Shown: positions 8,170 through 15,744, numbered from the stretch's first letter. The stretch is 34,262 nucleotides of DNA from a bacterium (GCA_021781865.1 JAJXVZ010000001.1:1-34262), one strand, 5' to 3'. The notes: generated from the sequence alone by a model not told the origin. A program made the numbers and translations.

Positions 8170-8571
8170 ATGAGATCCGTAATTCGTTCCTTCGTTCTTT
8201 TATCGGCATTTGCCCTACCGGCATTTGCATTTGCTCTTCAAATATCTGTAAGTATTGGCATTGGTAACAGTTGCGGTGCGAGTAGTATATGCCAGGTCGC
8301 AAATACTATCCTTTTTCTCATAAATGAGGTCCTAGTGCCGCTCATTTTTGCGATCTCATTCTTGGTTTTTCTCTACGGCGTTTTTAAGCAGTATATATGG
8401 AGTAGGGGAGATGAGGCGGCGGTCACAAAAGGGCACACACTCATTCTTTGGGGAATTATTGGTTTTGTGGTGATGGTGTCGCTCTGGGGGCTCGTGAATG
8501 TTGTTGCAAATACGTTCGGACTTGGCGGCTATACGGCACCACCCTTACCCGTATCGTATCCAACGTATTAA
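8170..8571 (+). CDS. exported pilin-like protein with Pro/Tyr tail
   Basis: A 133-residue protein with a signal peptide (residues 1-22, ending ALPAFAFA), two membrane helices and the family core LILWGIIGFVVMVSLWGLVN. The loop between the helices is SRGDEAAVTKGH. The C-terminus has a short Gly/Pro/Tyr tail (GGYTAPPLPVSYPTY) that is repeated in similar form in the next gene. A leaderless-type promoter overlaps the short gap after the previous gene. It is probably one of several paralogous subunits. Confidence 0.65.
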   Translation: MRSVIRSFVLLSAFALPAFAFALQISVSIGIGNSCGASSICQVANTILFLINEVLVPLIFAISFLVFLYGVFKQYIWSRGDEAAVTKGHTLILWGIIGFVVMVSLWGLVNVVANTFGLGGYTAPPLPVSYPTY

Positions 8572-8578
8572 TCAATAT

Positions 8579-9043
8579 ATGAGACATTCAGCGCTTACAA
8601 AAATTCTTATCGTTGAATTTCTTCTTCTTTGCTTCGTCGAAATTTTTTCCAGCCCAATGATATTGTTTGCTGCCGTCAAGCCGCCCTGCTTAAGTGGTTA
8701 TATTGGTATAAACTGCACTCCCGTCTCTTCCGTCTCACCTAGTTCCAGCGGCATCAATACCTATTATTTACAAAATTATTCAACGAGCATCATTAATATT
8801 ATTAATGGAATCGTCGCACCAGTGATGCTTGCCGTTGCATTTGTCTTCTTTCTCTACGGTGTGTATAAATATTTTTTCTTAGGCGCAACGAATGAGTCTG
8901 AACGTGCAAACGGTCGACAATTTGTTCTCTGGAGTATTATTGGTTTTGTTGTCATATTTTCAATCTGGGGACTCGTAGGGCTCGTAGGTAGCACATTCGG
9001 TCTTTCGTCGGGCGGTTACGCGCCTCCATATCCGACGTTGTAG
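8579..9043 (+). CDS. exported pilin-like protein with Pro/Tyr tail
   Basis: ATG at 8579 gives a 154-residue protein starting MRHSALTK with a signal peptide (to about residue 29). An upstream in-frame start would lie inside the previous gene and is disfavoured. A short Cys-containing head (PPCLSGYIGINCTP) is followed by a Ser-rich linker, then two membrane helices with the core VLWSIIGFVVIFSIWGLVG. The tail GGYAPPYPTL matches that of the preceding gene, so the two are likely a recent duplication. The start lies 7 nt after the previous stop codon. Confidence 0.65.
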   Translation: MRHSALTKILIVEFLLLCFVEIFSSPMILFAAVKPPCLSGYIGINCTPVSSVSPSSSGINTYYLQNYSTSIINIINGIVAPVMLAVAFVFFLYGVYKYFFLGATNESERANGRQFVLWSIIGFVVIFSIWGLVGLVGSTFGLSSGGYAPPYPTL

Positions 9044-9072
9044 AGACTATCCCCATAGGGTGCGGAACTCAG

Positions 9073-9100
9073 TTGACTCAATTCATAAGGACATTATAAT
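9073..9100 (+). promoter_or_regulatory. consensus-type promoter inside the pilin-like array
   Basis: TTGACT (9073-9078), 16 bp, TATAAT (9095-9100), 26 nt before the ATG at 9127. It is one of the best sigma70-like promoters in the window and would drive the last two pilin-like genes separately from the first four. Confidence 0.65.
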
Positions 9101-9126
9101 TACCTTGTTACTCACTTATCGACATT

Positions 9127-9504
9127 ATGAAAAAATTTCTCGCCCTTTCTTCAGGAATCCTTGCGGTATTTGCATTACCTCTCATCTCACTTGCTGCGAT
9201 CAATAACGTTTCGGACGCTGGTAATTTTATCATCAATACAATTAATGGCGTTATTGTTCCAGTCATATTTGCCTTGGCGTTTATTGTTTTTCTTTGGGGC
9301 GCATTTTCCACATTTATTATTGGCGCGAACAGCGATGATGTAAAAAAGAAAGGAAAGAATCTCATGCTCTACAGCCTTATCGGTTTTGTGGTAATGGTTT
9401 CCATTTGGGGTCTTGTAAACGCTCTTACCGGTACGATTGGTTTTGGTAACAGTTCTGGCATTACGGGTGGTACACCTAAGGCAGGGGTTCAAATCGGCGG
9501 ATAA
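9127..9504 (+). CDS. exported pilin-like protein
   Basis: A 125-residue protein with a signal peptide (about residues 1-23, FALPLISLAA), helix one at about 38-60 (IVPVIFALAFIVFLWGAF) and helix two with the core LYSLIGFVVMVSIWGLVN. The charged loop is NSDDVKKKGKN. A strong promoter lies just upstream, so this may be the most highly expressed member and the main subunit (inference). The stop codon is followed at once by the next ATG. Confidence 0.65.
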   Translation: MKKFLALSSGILAVFALPLISLAAINNVSDAGNFIINTINGVIVPVIFALAFIVFLWGAFSTFIIGANSDDVKKKGKNLMLYSLIGFVVMVSIWGLVNALTGTIGFGNSSGITGGTPKAGVQIGG

Positions 9505-9810
9505 ATGTCCGTTCTTTACGCGTTCGTCGGAAGAGTTGCTGCACAGATAATCAATCCGATTATCTTACTTCTGGCTGCCGCTGCATTTGTTTTATTTATT
9601 TGGGGCGTGTTCGAATTTGTTCGACAGGCAGGGGATGTTTCGAAACGGAAAAAAGGCCGCGAAGCCATTCTATGGGGTCTCGTTGGACTTCTTATCATCT
9701 TTGGCGCTTATGGCATCATTGACATGGCTATCGGATCATTTAATTTAAGCCCCAATGGCCAATCAACAATCGAAAATGTCCTTCTGCCAATACATCAATC
9801 AAAACCGTAG
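9505..9810 (+). CDS. pilin-like small membrane protein
   Basis: A 101-residue protein without a cleavable signal peptide, with two helices (about 13-37 and 53-77) and the loop RQAGDVSKRKKGREA. The family core is present but drifted (ILWGLVGLLIIFGAYGIID). The ATG follows the previous TAA without a gap. It is the last gene of the array; the next element is a hairpin that serves the opposite strand. Confidence 0.6.
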   Translation: MSVLYAFVGRVAAQIINPIILLLAAAAFVLFIWGVFEFVRQAGDVSKRKKGREAILWGLVGLLIIFGAYGIIDMAIGSFNLSPNGQSTIENVLLPIHQSKP

Positions 9811-9824
9811 AAAATTGATAAGAG

Positions 9825-9859
9825 ATAAAAAAGAAGGCCGCCAAAAATTTTGGCGGCCT
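9825..9859 (-). terminator. intrinsic terminator of the 9873 gene
   Basis: Arms AGGCCGCCAAAA (9835-9846) and TTTTGGCGGCCT (9848-9859) form a GC-rich hairpin. On the minus strand it is followed by a run of six T (9827-9832), so it ends the minus-strand gene. It may also stop plus-strand transcription from the pilin array, but there is no T-run in that direction. Confidence 0.85.
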
Positions 9860-9872
9860 GATTCACGGCATC

Positions 9873-10658
9873 TTATGTACCCATGAACCAATATCGTGGA
9901 AGGGGTACGCCCTTTTGTGGCGTGAATTGAAATGTATTTCCGATACGTTCGTGGCACGTATTAGAAACGACCTCCTCTTCGGTACATGTATATGGTTTTT
10001 CGGGTCCAACCCCGTCAGAAGTTCTATATCCAAGACGGCTAAGATTCATCCAAAACGAAGTTTCAAAGCATACGTTCTTACCGTCCGGTACAGATACTAT
10101 TTTGGTGGACCCATCAGTTCGCACATGAAGGGTATAAAGATGTGTTGCGCGAGTTATATTACACTCAGGAACAACCACCTGGACAATTTTTTTATGAGCC
10201 CCCGGCATTTTTTTACCGTGTGTGATCGGGGCGGCAGCATTGATCCCCATAACGATCGCGACTACGATCGCGACAAAACGTACGAGACTCGACGTCTCTT
10301 TTGGTATGATGACTTCTTTTGCCGTCATTAACGCGAGCTCGCTCTTGCCAAGGCTAAGGGTGCGAATCTCGCATAACAAGGGAACCCAATGCCTCCCCTC
10401 AGAACATTTTATCTCGGTTCTTTTACCAAGAAAGAAAATCGTGCCCTCATGATTTGTAGGTACGTCACGCTGGTGCCTCACAAGCGTGTTGAAGGTAACG
10501 ATACACCCGAGACTGATCCCAATAACTCTTCCAACGAAGGGAAGGGGGTAGTAAAATTCTTTGGCGAAGAACCACCAAGAAACATAAGCAACCTCAGTCC
10601 CTGCGAATATACTCACGATCAGTCCTAACAGCTGGCTCTTGAGGGGGTTAATCTTCAT
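9873..10658 (-). CDS. membrane protein of unknown function
   Basis: A 261-residue product with hydrophobic segments at about 7-29, 39-58 and 124-142, then a soluble C-terminal domain with Cys residues (PECNITRATH, GKNVCFET, CTEEEVVSNTCHER). Residues 66-95 (VPTNHEGTIFFLGKR then EGRHWVPL) resemble the start of SPFH/stomatin domains, but the rest of that domain is absent, so this is weak. A strong site AGGAGG lies 7-12 nt before the ATG, unlike most core genes here. With its own promoter and terminator it forms a stand-alone unit. Codon use includes AAG, GGG and AGG more freely than the neighbouring core genes. Confidence 0.6.
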   Translation of the reverse strand: MKINPLKSQLLGLIVSIFAGTEVAYVSWWFFAKEFYYPLPFVGRVIGISLGCIVTFNTLVRHQRDVPTNHEGTIFFLGKRTEIKCSEGRHWVPLLCEIRTLSLGKSELALMTAKEVIIPKETSSLVRFVAIVVAIVMGINAAAPITHGKKMPGAHKKIVQVVVPECNITRATHLYTLHVRTDGSTKIVSVPDGKNVCFETSFWMNLSRLGYRTSDGVGPEKPYTCTEEEVVSNTCHERIGNTFQFTPQKGVPLPRYWFMGT

Positions 10659-10703
10659 TATACAACCTCCTAAGTATCATGTGGCAAGAACATCTTCCCG
10701 TGT

Positions 10704-10733
10704 ATAATATATTATGTATTATAATAAAGTCAA
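10704..10733 (-). promoter_or_regulatory. promoter of the 9873-10658 gene
   Basis: On the minus strand TTGACT (10733-10728) is followed after 16 bp by TATATT (10711-10706), or after 18 bp by TATTAT (10709-10704). The predicted leader is about 40 nt and ends with AGGAGG. Confidence 0.6.
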
Positions 10734-10963
10734 TAGATTCATGATGGTTCAACGCCGTGTGAACATTAAGTTCACTTTAACGGTTCGTTTTCAGGCATAA
10801 AGCATACATTACTAATCCCATCGAGCCCGCAGGGTGTCCAGTGAAAAACTCAAAAAGAAGTACTTAACGAAAAGTTGTAGAGTCACTCCTCAGTAAATGC
10901 TCTCAAAAGTGTTCAGGAGGTGCGTTAGATATTACACAAAATCTGACTCTGTCCCATGTCTTG
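10734..10963. other. non-coding gap
   Basis: No gene is visible here. An inverted repeat GTGAAC (10759-10764), five bases, GTTCAC (10770-10775) lies about 26 bp upstream of the -35 box of the minus-strand gene and could be an operator. Nothing else stands out. Confidence 0.3.
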
Positions 10964-11045
10964 TGCTGAGGAGAGGACTCGAACCTCCATGGGTTGCCCC
11001 GTCTGCTCCTAAGGCAGGTGCGTCTACCAATTTCGCCACCCCAGC
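10964..11045 (-). tRNA. tRNA-Leu (anticodon UAG)
   Basis: The acceptor stem GCTGGGG pairs with CCTCAGC (one G-T pair). The anticodon loop reads CTTAGGA, giving UAG, which reads CUA-type leucine codons. A variable arm (class II, as in tRNA-Leu) and the T-loop TTCGAGT are present. Total length is 82 nt. No CCA is encoded after the discriminator A. The gene is divergent from tRNA-Lys with only 41 bp between. Confidence 0.93.
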
Positions 11046-11048
11046 ATT

Positions 11049-11077
11049 TTGAAACAATACTATAGATCTGTTATATT
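11049..11077 (+). promoter_or_regulatory. promoter of tRNA-Lys
   Basis: TTGAAA (11049-11054), 17 bp, TATATT (11072-11077), 9 nt before the first base of tRNA-Lys. The -35 box begins 4 bp from the 5' end of the divergent tRNA-Leu. A TATAGT (11064-11059, minus strand) in the same stretch could be the -10 box of tRNA-Leu. Confidence 0.6.
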
Positions 11078-11086
11078 TTCTTTAAC

Positions 11087-11159
11087 GCGCCTATAGCTCA
11101 GTTGGTAGAGCAGCTCCCTCTTAAGGAGACGGTCCCTGGTTCGAGCCCAGGTAGGCGCA
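11087..11159 (+). tRNA. tRNA-Lys (anticodon CUU)
   Basis: The acceptor stem GCGCCTA pairs with TAGGCGC. The D-arm is GCTCAGTTGGTAGAGC, the anticodon loop CTCTTAA gives CUU, and the T-arm is CCTGG-TTCGAGC-CCAGG. Length is 73 nt with discriminator A. No CCA is encoded. Confidence 0.95.
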
Positions 11160-11212
11160 CATTAGTACGTTGCGTGTGCCAAGCCGCAGAACGGTTTAAT
11201 GCGTATTCCCAG

Positions 11213-11246
11213 TAAAAAAGGCCTCACACGTAAACGTGTGAGGCCT
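11213..11246 (-). terminator. intrinsic terminator of the 11272 gene
   Basis: A perfect 12-bp stem AGGCCTCACACG / CGTGTGAGGCCT (11219-11230 and 11235-11246) with loop TAAA, followed on the minus strand by CTTTTTT. Confidence 0.9.
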
Positions 11247-11271
11247 GTATGTAACCCCGTCTAAGGGGCGA

Positions 11272-12216
11272 TCATTTTCTAGGGGTGGTTATCACCGTAA
11301 CGTTCTTGACCACATTAACGTGGTTTCGAACAAAGCCACAGTAATATCCCTGTGGGACCGGTTTACCCTCACAGAGAATCGGGCCTCTCGGTTTTTTGAA
11401 CAAGCGATATTTTCCACCTGCTGCTAACACATCTACCTTGGGCGTGTTAAGCCCAACCGTCAAAGGTCTTGGATACGCTTTTTCTTCAGAAAAAACGCAC
11501 CTCACGGCTACTTCCGCAACAATTCCATAAGTACTGTTAGCAGCAAGTCCAGTGCCTATGCCAACTGCCGTTCTGGCGGCATAGTTCGCTGCACCACCTG
11601 CACTTCCACCTTGACCGTCATTCCCGACGGCAATGTATAACTGATCACCCCAGACTGTCAGTATTTTCTCCCCCCCATATTCTTGGGGCAGGAAAACCTT
11701 GCTGTAGATGAAGGGTCTTTTTGCTGGACCCACTATCTTTCCTTGCAGAGATCTGACAGGGACTCCTTTTTCATAAAGCCCAAAGATTTCGGGCACATGC
11801 GTCTCGCGAGAGAACGGCCTGACCTTTGTTCGCGGTCCGCAAGCACCACTTTTCACCAGTGTGATACCGCCAGTGACGATGGTTGGTGGAAGTTCCGGAA
11901 CTTGTACCGGGTAAGGGGAATTATAAGAGACAATCGCCCCATTTCCTGAAGAAATCGAGCTTGAACTCCCTGTTTTGACGTTGTTCGACATGCCAGTCGA
12001 GGCTGTTATGCTGCTTGAGCTTTTCGATGCACCTCCTTCGCCACCAATTCCAACCGCGCTGGATTTCGACTCTGAACCAGCGATAGCCTGAGCCGCAGCG
12101 GTTGTATTCACAATTGGAGGAGGACCCAGTTTGTCGTGTGTACCACAGTTGGCTGCAAATGCCACACCCCCCATTGATAAGCCGAGGAGCAGACCAAACG
12201 TCAATGCGATTTTCAT
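11272..12216 (-). CDS. secreted Gly/Ser-rich protein of unknown function
   Basis: A 314-residue product. Residues 1-21 are a clear signal peptide (LLLGLSMGGVAFA, cleavage before AN). Residues 35-105 are low complexity, rich in Ser, Gly and Ala. The rest has a compact domain with Cys at several sites (SGACGPRT, VRCVFSEE, GPILCEGKPV, YYCGFVR), which may form disulfides outside the cell. A Gly-rich stretch GNDGQGGSAGGAANYAART looks like a helix-packing or anchor segment. I do not recognise the family. The unit is independent: strong promoter, leader of about 130 nt, site AAGGTG near the ATG, and a perfect terminator. Confidence 0.65.
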   Translation of the reverse strand: MKIALTFGLLLGLSMGGVAFAANCGTHDKLGPPPIVNTTAAAQAIAGSESKSSAVGIGGEGGASKSSSSITASTGMSNNVKTGSSSSISSGNGAIVSYNSPYPVQVPELPPTIVTGGITLVKSGACGPRTKVRPFSRETHVPEIFGLYEKGVPVRSLQGKIVGPAKRPFIYSKVFLPQEYGGEKILTVWGDQLYIAVGNDGQGGSAGGAANYAARTAVGIGTGLAANSTYGIVAEVAVRCVFSEEKAYPRPLTVGLNTPKVDVLAAGGKYRLFKKPRGPILCEGKPVPQGYYCGFVRNHVNVVKNVTVITTPRK

Positions 12217-12355
12217 TTGTCACCTTAACCTTATGGGATCAATTGATTGATTAGGTTTATCTGCTGCTACTTGAAGGAGAACCTCCGATCTCTCAGTTTT
12301 TTTGAACGTACAATTACACGGTCGGCACTCATTGTGTCTCCCGCCCCTGTTTCTT

Positions 12356-12384
12356 TATATAGCATGTTATACTAATATTGTCAA
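12356..12384 (-). promoter_or_regulatory. near-consensus promoter of the secreted protein gene
   Basis: On the minus strand TTGACA (12384-12379), 17 bp, TATATA (12361-12356). The -35 box matches the sigma70 consensus exactly. The leader of about 130 nt contains GGAGGTTCTCC, a small hairpin, and the palindrome ATCAATTGAT (12238-12247). Confidence 0.8.
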
Positions 12385-12408
12385 ATATAATGAAAGCAAC
12401 TTCATTAA

Positions 12409-12651
12409 AGTAAATGCAATTATGCCGTTGCTTATCGTGGCGAATTAAAGCGAGGATATTCCAATCTATGCATATATCTCAAATGTCGATACAAGAGACG
12501 AAAATACCGTATCTTCAGGCCGATCAGACTCCAATTGATGCTCAATTTCTCTCTGTCAAAGAAAAACTTGAACATTGGTAACTGGGAAGGCGAGAGTACA
12601 TACATTGACGATCAAAAATGGCGCAAAACGGAGGAAGCGACAAATGCATAA
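12409..12651 (+). pseudogene. possible degraded transposase fragment (IS30-like, weak)
   Basis: The frame from 12409 to the TAA at 12649-12651 has no stop codon and reads like protein: basic stretch YLKCRYKRRKYR, then LNIGNWEGESTYIDD. The motif G-N-W-E-G-E resembles the GDWEGDT signature of IS30-family transposases, which also have a basic region before it. The remaining transposase domains are not seen in this frame, and nearby frames hold only short protein-like pieces. No terminal inverted repeats were found. This may be an old remnant or chance. Confidence 0.2.
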
Positions 12652-12910
12652 GTATACTTTGTCCGTTCGTGTCGCTCTTGAGGGCCGTGGGACCAATAAA
12701 AATACGAATGATTGGTGCGCTCGTATTCCCATAAGGGTATCATTCCACTCCTGTATTAGGAGAAGAAATTGCTGCGGTGGGATATGGTTCTGAAACACGG
12801 TAGAAAAAGCGATGGGGGTACTGGGTGCCCATTAAAAGTGTCTAATTGGAGCATTACATTTAAATTTTGAATGTGCCGACATTTATGACGAACAGAGTTC
12901 GTTTCAGTAG

Positions 12911-12936
12911 CTATGAAGTCTAGAAAGACTTCATAG
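12911..12936. other. 11-bp perfect hairpin over the pyk stop codon
   Basis: Arms CTATGAAGTCT (12911-12921) and AGACTTCATAG (12926-12936) enclose a 4-nt loop. It overlaps the last codon and stop of pyruvate kinase on the minus strand. No T-run follows on either strand, so it may protect the mRNA 3' end rather than stop transcription. A second small hairpin ACGAAC/GTTCGT follows at 12888-12902. Confidence 0.5.
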
Positions 12937-14355
12937 TATCTGTACCATCACCATGTTAGTTCCTCCAACTTTTCCGAATGGAATACCAGCCGCGATGATA
13001 ATATGATCATTTTTAATCGCAATCTTTTGGTGAATCATAGTACGTTTTGATTCAGCGACAACATCAAGCAGGTTCTCAAATGAGCTCGCGATAAGCGGAT
13101 GGCAGGCGAAAGACAGTGCGAGTCGGCGTGCGGTTTCCGCGCGAGGCGTGAATACGATGATCGGGCGAGTAGGCCGATAACGCGAAATCATACGCGCGGT
13201 GAACCCGCTTTCAGAAAGGGCAACGATAGCCTTTGCCTTCGTGGCATGAGCGACGTCTACGACTACACGACCGATTGCGTCAACAGTCTCAGTTTCATCA
13301 CTCGCATGAATGCCGCGGAAGAGGTCGCGATATATACTGTCATTCTCAGTTTTCTTTGCTATCTGTGCCATCATCGTCACCGTTTCCACTGGATATTTTC
13401 CCATAGCGGTTTCTTGCGAAAGCATGACTGCATCTGTGCCATCGAGAATTGCATTAGCAACATCACCGACCTCGGCGCGCGTTGGTACGGGATTCTGAAT
13501 CATGGATTCGAGCATTTGAGTTGCGGTAATAACTACCTTACCAGCAGCTACGCTCTTATGGATGATCTGTTTTTGCATAAGCGGTACATTTTCAGGTGAT
13601 GCCTCCACCGCTAGGTCGCCGCGTGCAACCATTACACCGTCGGCTTCCAAAATTATTGCATCGATATCTGCGACCGCTTCGTTGGTTTCTATCTTTGCGA
13701 TGACGGCAGGTGCATGTTTGGACGATTGTTTCTCAATGAGCGCGCGAAACTTTCTCACATCGTTTGCAGAGCGCACGAATGAAAGTGCAATAAAGTCAAC
13801 ACCTTGCGCGAGACCAAAGCTGAGATCAGCACGATCTTTCTCAGTGACGGGATTAATCCTGCGAAACGCGCCAGGGATGTTGACGCTACGTCGGCCCTTG
13901 ATATCGCCGCCCACGATGATACGGGTTTCTACATCATGACCACGCACTGTGATGACCTCAAGCTTTCGGCGGCCATCATCGAGCAAGATGATGTCGCCCT
14001 TTTTAACCTCCTTATAAAGATATGGATAATTAATGAACACGCGTTTCTCCGTGCCAGCACACTTTTTTGTAGTAAACGTAAATCGCATCCCTGGCACAAG
14101 AGTAATTTCGCCTTCGGCGAAATCTCCGATACGAATTTTCGGTCCCGAGAGGTCCTGTAGAATAGCAACATGCTCGTTGAGTTTTTTCGATACTGCGCGA
14201 ATATTTTTGATGTAGCGTGCATGTTCTTCGTGTGAACCATGCGAAAAATTAAGACGAGTAACGTTTACGCCAGCCATGATGAGGTCTGTAAGTGTTTTCG
14301 TGTCGCATGAGGATGGACCGATAGTCGCTACAATTTTCGTTCGCTTAAATCGCAT
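12931..14355 (-). CDS. pyk: pyruvate kinase
   Basis: A 474-residue glycolytic enzyme that transfers phosphate from phosphoenolpyruvate to ADP. The family signatures are present in order: RTKIVATIGPSS at the N-terminus, RLNFSHGSHEEH, LQDLSGPKIRIG, the beta-domain, then AKIETNEAV (catalytic Lys), GVMVARGDLAVE (metal ligands), VITATQMLESMI and VMLSQETAMGKYPVE. The usual MLSGE(S/T)A has Gln in place of Gly. The C-terminal domain ends GGTNMVMVQIL, and the length is normal. A TATACA box ends 11 nt before the ATG, so the mRNA should have almost no leader, and no Shine-Dalgarno sequence is seen. A 7-bp inverted repeat ATACATT/AATGTAT (14354-14371) covers the -10 box and the start. Confidence 0.95.
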   Translation of the reverse strand: MRFKRTKIVATIGPSSCDTKTLTDLIMAGVNVTRLNFSHGSHEEHARYIKNIRAVSKKLNEHVAILQDLSGPKIRIGDFAEGEITLVPGMRFTFTTKKCAGTEKRVFINYPYLYKEVKKGDIILLDDGRRKLEVITVRGHDVETRIIVGGDIKGRRSVNIPGAFRRINPVTEKDRADLSFGLAQGVDFIALSFVRSANDVRKFRALIEKQSSKHAPAVIAKIETNEAVADIDAIILEADGVMVARGDLAVEASPENVPLMQKQIIHKSVAAGKVVITATQMLESMIQNPVPTRAEVGDVANAILDGTDAVMLSQETAMGKYPVETVTMMAQIAKKTENDSIYRDLFRGIHASDETETVDAIGRVVVDVAHATKAKAIVALSESGFTARMISRYRPTRPIIVFTPRAETARRLALSFACHPLIASSFENLLDVVAESKRTMIHQKIAIKNDHIIIAAGIPFGKVGGTNMVMVQIL

Positions 14356-14372
14356 ACATTAATGAATGTATA
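14354..14372 (-). promoter_or_regulatory. pyk -10 box inside an inverted repeat
   Basis: TATACA (14372-14367, minus strand) ends 11 nt before the start codon. It overlaps the inverted repeat ATACATT (14354-14360) / AATGTAT (14365-14371), which could act as an operator or as a stem at the start of the mRNA. Confidence 0.35.
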
Positions 14373-14428
14373 CCTCGTTTTTTGCAATAAAGAAAGAGCG
14401 AGACAGTAAAAATAAGACATTCATTTGC

Positions 14429-14474
14429 ATTTGCGCAAATTAACTTTGGTGCTTTTGCTGGTATCAGCTAGAAT
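14429..14474 (+). promoter_or_regulatory. promoter of the 14498 gene with upstream palindrome
   Basis: TTGGTG (14446-14451), 17 bp, TAGAAT (14469-14474). A perfect 12-bp palindrome ATTTGCGCAAAT (14429-14440) ends 5 bp before the -35 box, a typical place for a regulator site. Confidence 0.45.
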
Positions 14475-14497
14475 GATTTGTACTTTAATTATTTAAT

Positions 14498-15577
14498 ATG
14501 TTTAAGACGATACGTTGGATAAGTATAGGTGTTGTCGTGCTTGTAAGCGCTTATTTTTTTTGCCTCGCTGATTTCTCCTCGCTCGCATATCGCTCGGAGA
14601 CTTTTAATAGTGGTCCCGAACGTTTCATTCCGCTCCCGATACTCAATAAGGCTGAATATGCTGCGCGTCTTTTTGCGCTTGCGCACGTGAGTACCTCAAC
14701 ACTTGCTGTCTCACCGGAAACGGCATGGGATTCTACAACCACGGCGGTGACTCAGCGACTTTGGCCAGCAAAAACAGTGTATCCAAATGCGGGCGCTATT
14801 TTACCTTTCAAACGCATCGTTGCCTATTATGGAAATTATTATTCCACAAAAATGGGTGTTCTTGGAGAGTATCCAGCGACGCAGATGCTCGCGATGCTCG
14901 CGAGTACAACGGCGGAATGGGCTGCTGCTGACCCGAATACGCCCGTGATACCAGCATTGGAATACATAGCTGTCGTCGCACAGGGAGATCCAGGGCCAGA
15001 TCATATGTACCGTCTGCGAATGCCGGATGATCAAATCGAAAAAACGATCCAGTTAGCAAATCAGATACACGGGCTCGTCATCCTTGATGTGCAAGTCGGG
15101 CTAAGTGATTTGCAGAAAGAACTTCCCTTGCTCGAACCATATTTGATAATGCCACAGGTTGAGCTCGCTATTGATCCAGAATTTTCTATGAAGTATGGTA
15201 ATCCGCCTGACTCTGTTATTGGTACTTTTGATGCCTCTGACATAAATTATGCCGCCACTTATCTCGCAGGTATTGTAGATAAATACCATTTGCCGCCAAA
15301 GGTTCTTATCGTAGACCGTTTTACGGAGGCTATGGTCACTAATTACAAAAATATACGTCCTCTGCCAGAAGTTGAAATAGTTATGAACATGGATGGGTGG
15401 GGCTCACGAAGGAAGAAGAAGGGGACTTATAATGCGGTCATTTATCCAGAACCGGTACAATTTACAGGCATAAAACTTTTTTATAAAAATGATCTTAGAC
15501 CACCTTCGCACGGCATGCTAACACCTGCTGAAATATTGAAACTTACTCCCGCGCCAATTTATATTCAATATCAATAG
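14498..15577 (+). CDS. membrane-anchored extracellular protein of unknown function
   Basis: A 359-residue protein with a signal anchor at residues 6-24 (WISIGVVVLVSAYFFCLA). The exported part begins with a Ser/Thr-rich linker, then VAYYGNYYSTKMGVLGEYP, ALEYIAVVAQGDPG, LVILDVQVGLSDLQKELP, LIMPQVELAIDPEF and VLIVDRFTEAMV. Alternating hydrophobic strands ending in acidic residues resemble a TIM-barrel, as in glycoside hydrolase-like proteins, and paired Asp/Glu could be catalytic, but I cannot name the family. The gene stands alone with its own promoter, divergent from pyk. An export role at the surface or in wall metabolism is possible. Confidence 0.7.
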   Translation: MFKTIRWISIGVVVLVSAYFFCLADFSSLAYRSETFNSGPERFIPLPILNKAEYAARLFALAHVSTSTLAVSPETAWDSTTTAVTQRLWPAKTVYPNAGAILPFKRIVAYYGNYYSTKMGVLGEYPATQMLAMLASTTAEWAAADPNTPVIPALEYIAVVAQGDPGPDHMYRLRMPDDQIEKTIQLANQIHGLVILDVQVGLSDLQKELPLLEPYLIMPQVELAIDPEFSMKYGNPPDSVIGTFDASDINYAATYLAGIVDKYHLPPKVLIVDRFTEAMVTNYKNIRPLPEVEIVMNMDGWGSRRKKKGTYNAVIYPEPVQFTGIKLFYKNDLRPPSHGMLTPAEILKLTPAPIYIQYQ

Positions 15578-15726
15578 GAAGTGTGGATCACAAGGCGTGT
15601 CTGTGCTAATACTCTCGGCACTCTCTTTTCGCCTCAGAGAAGTCCGCTACGTTAATTAAATTATGAGAGGTGCCACAAACATTGAGTTCTTGTGAGAATT
15701 TCTCCTGGTTGCAAGTTTTGATCGTA

Positions 15727-15735
15727 TGGTATTAT
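15727..15735 (+). promoter_or_regulatory. extended -10 promoter of the DsbA-like gene
   Basis: TG at 15727-15728, one base, TATTAT at 15730-15735, then 9 nt to the ATG at 15745. It predicts a leaderless mRNA and supports ATG 15745 over the upstream in-frame ATG at 15670. Confidence 0.5.
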
Positions 15736-15744
15736 TCCTCGTAT

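Noticed and set aside
9835..9859. Hairpin as terminator of the pilin-like array
   Set aside because: The T-run is present only on the minus strand, so it is assigned to the convergent gene; bidirectional use is possible but not supported.
9873..10658. SPFH/stomatin protein
   Set aside because: Only a short segment (HEGTIFFLGKR to EGRHWVPL) is similar; the rest of the domain is missing, so no family name is given.
12644..12793. 49-codon ORF with a GGAGG site 9 nt before its ATG
   Set aside because: The second half of the product is a Cys/Arg-rich string of unlikely composition, no promoter or terminator was found, and the region also reads as debris in other frames.
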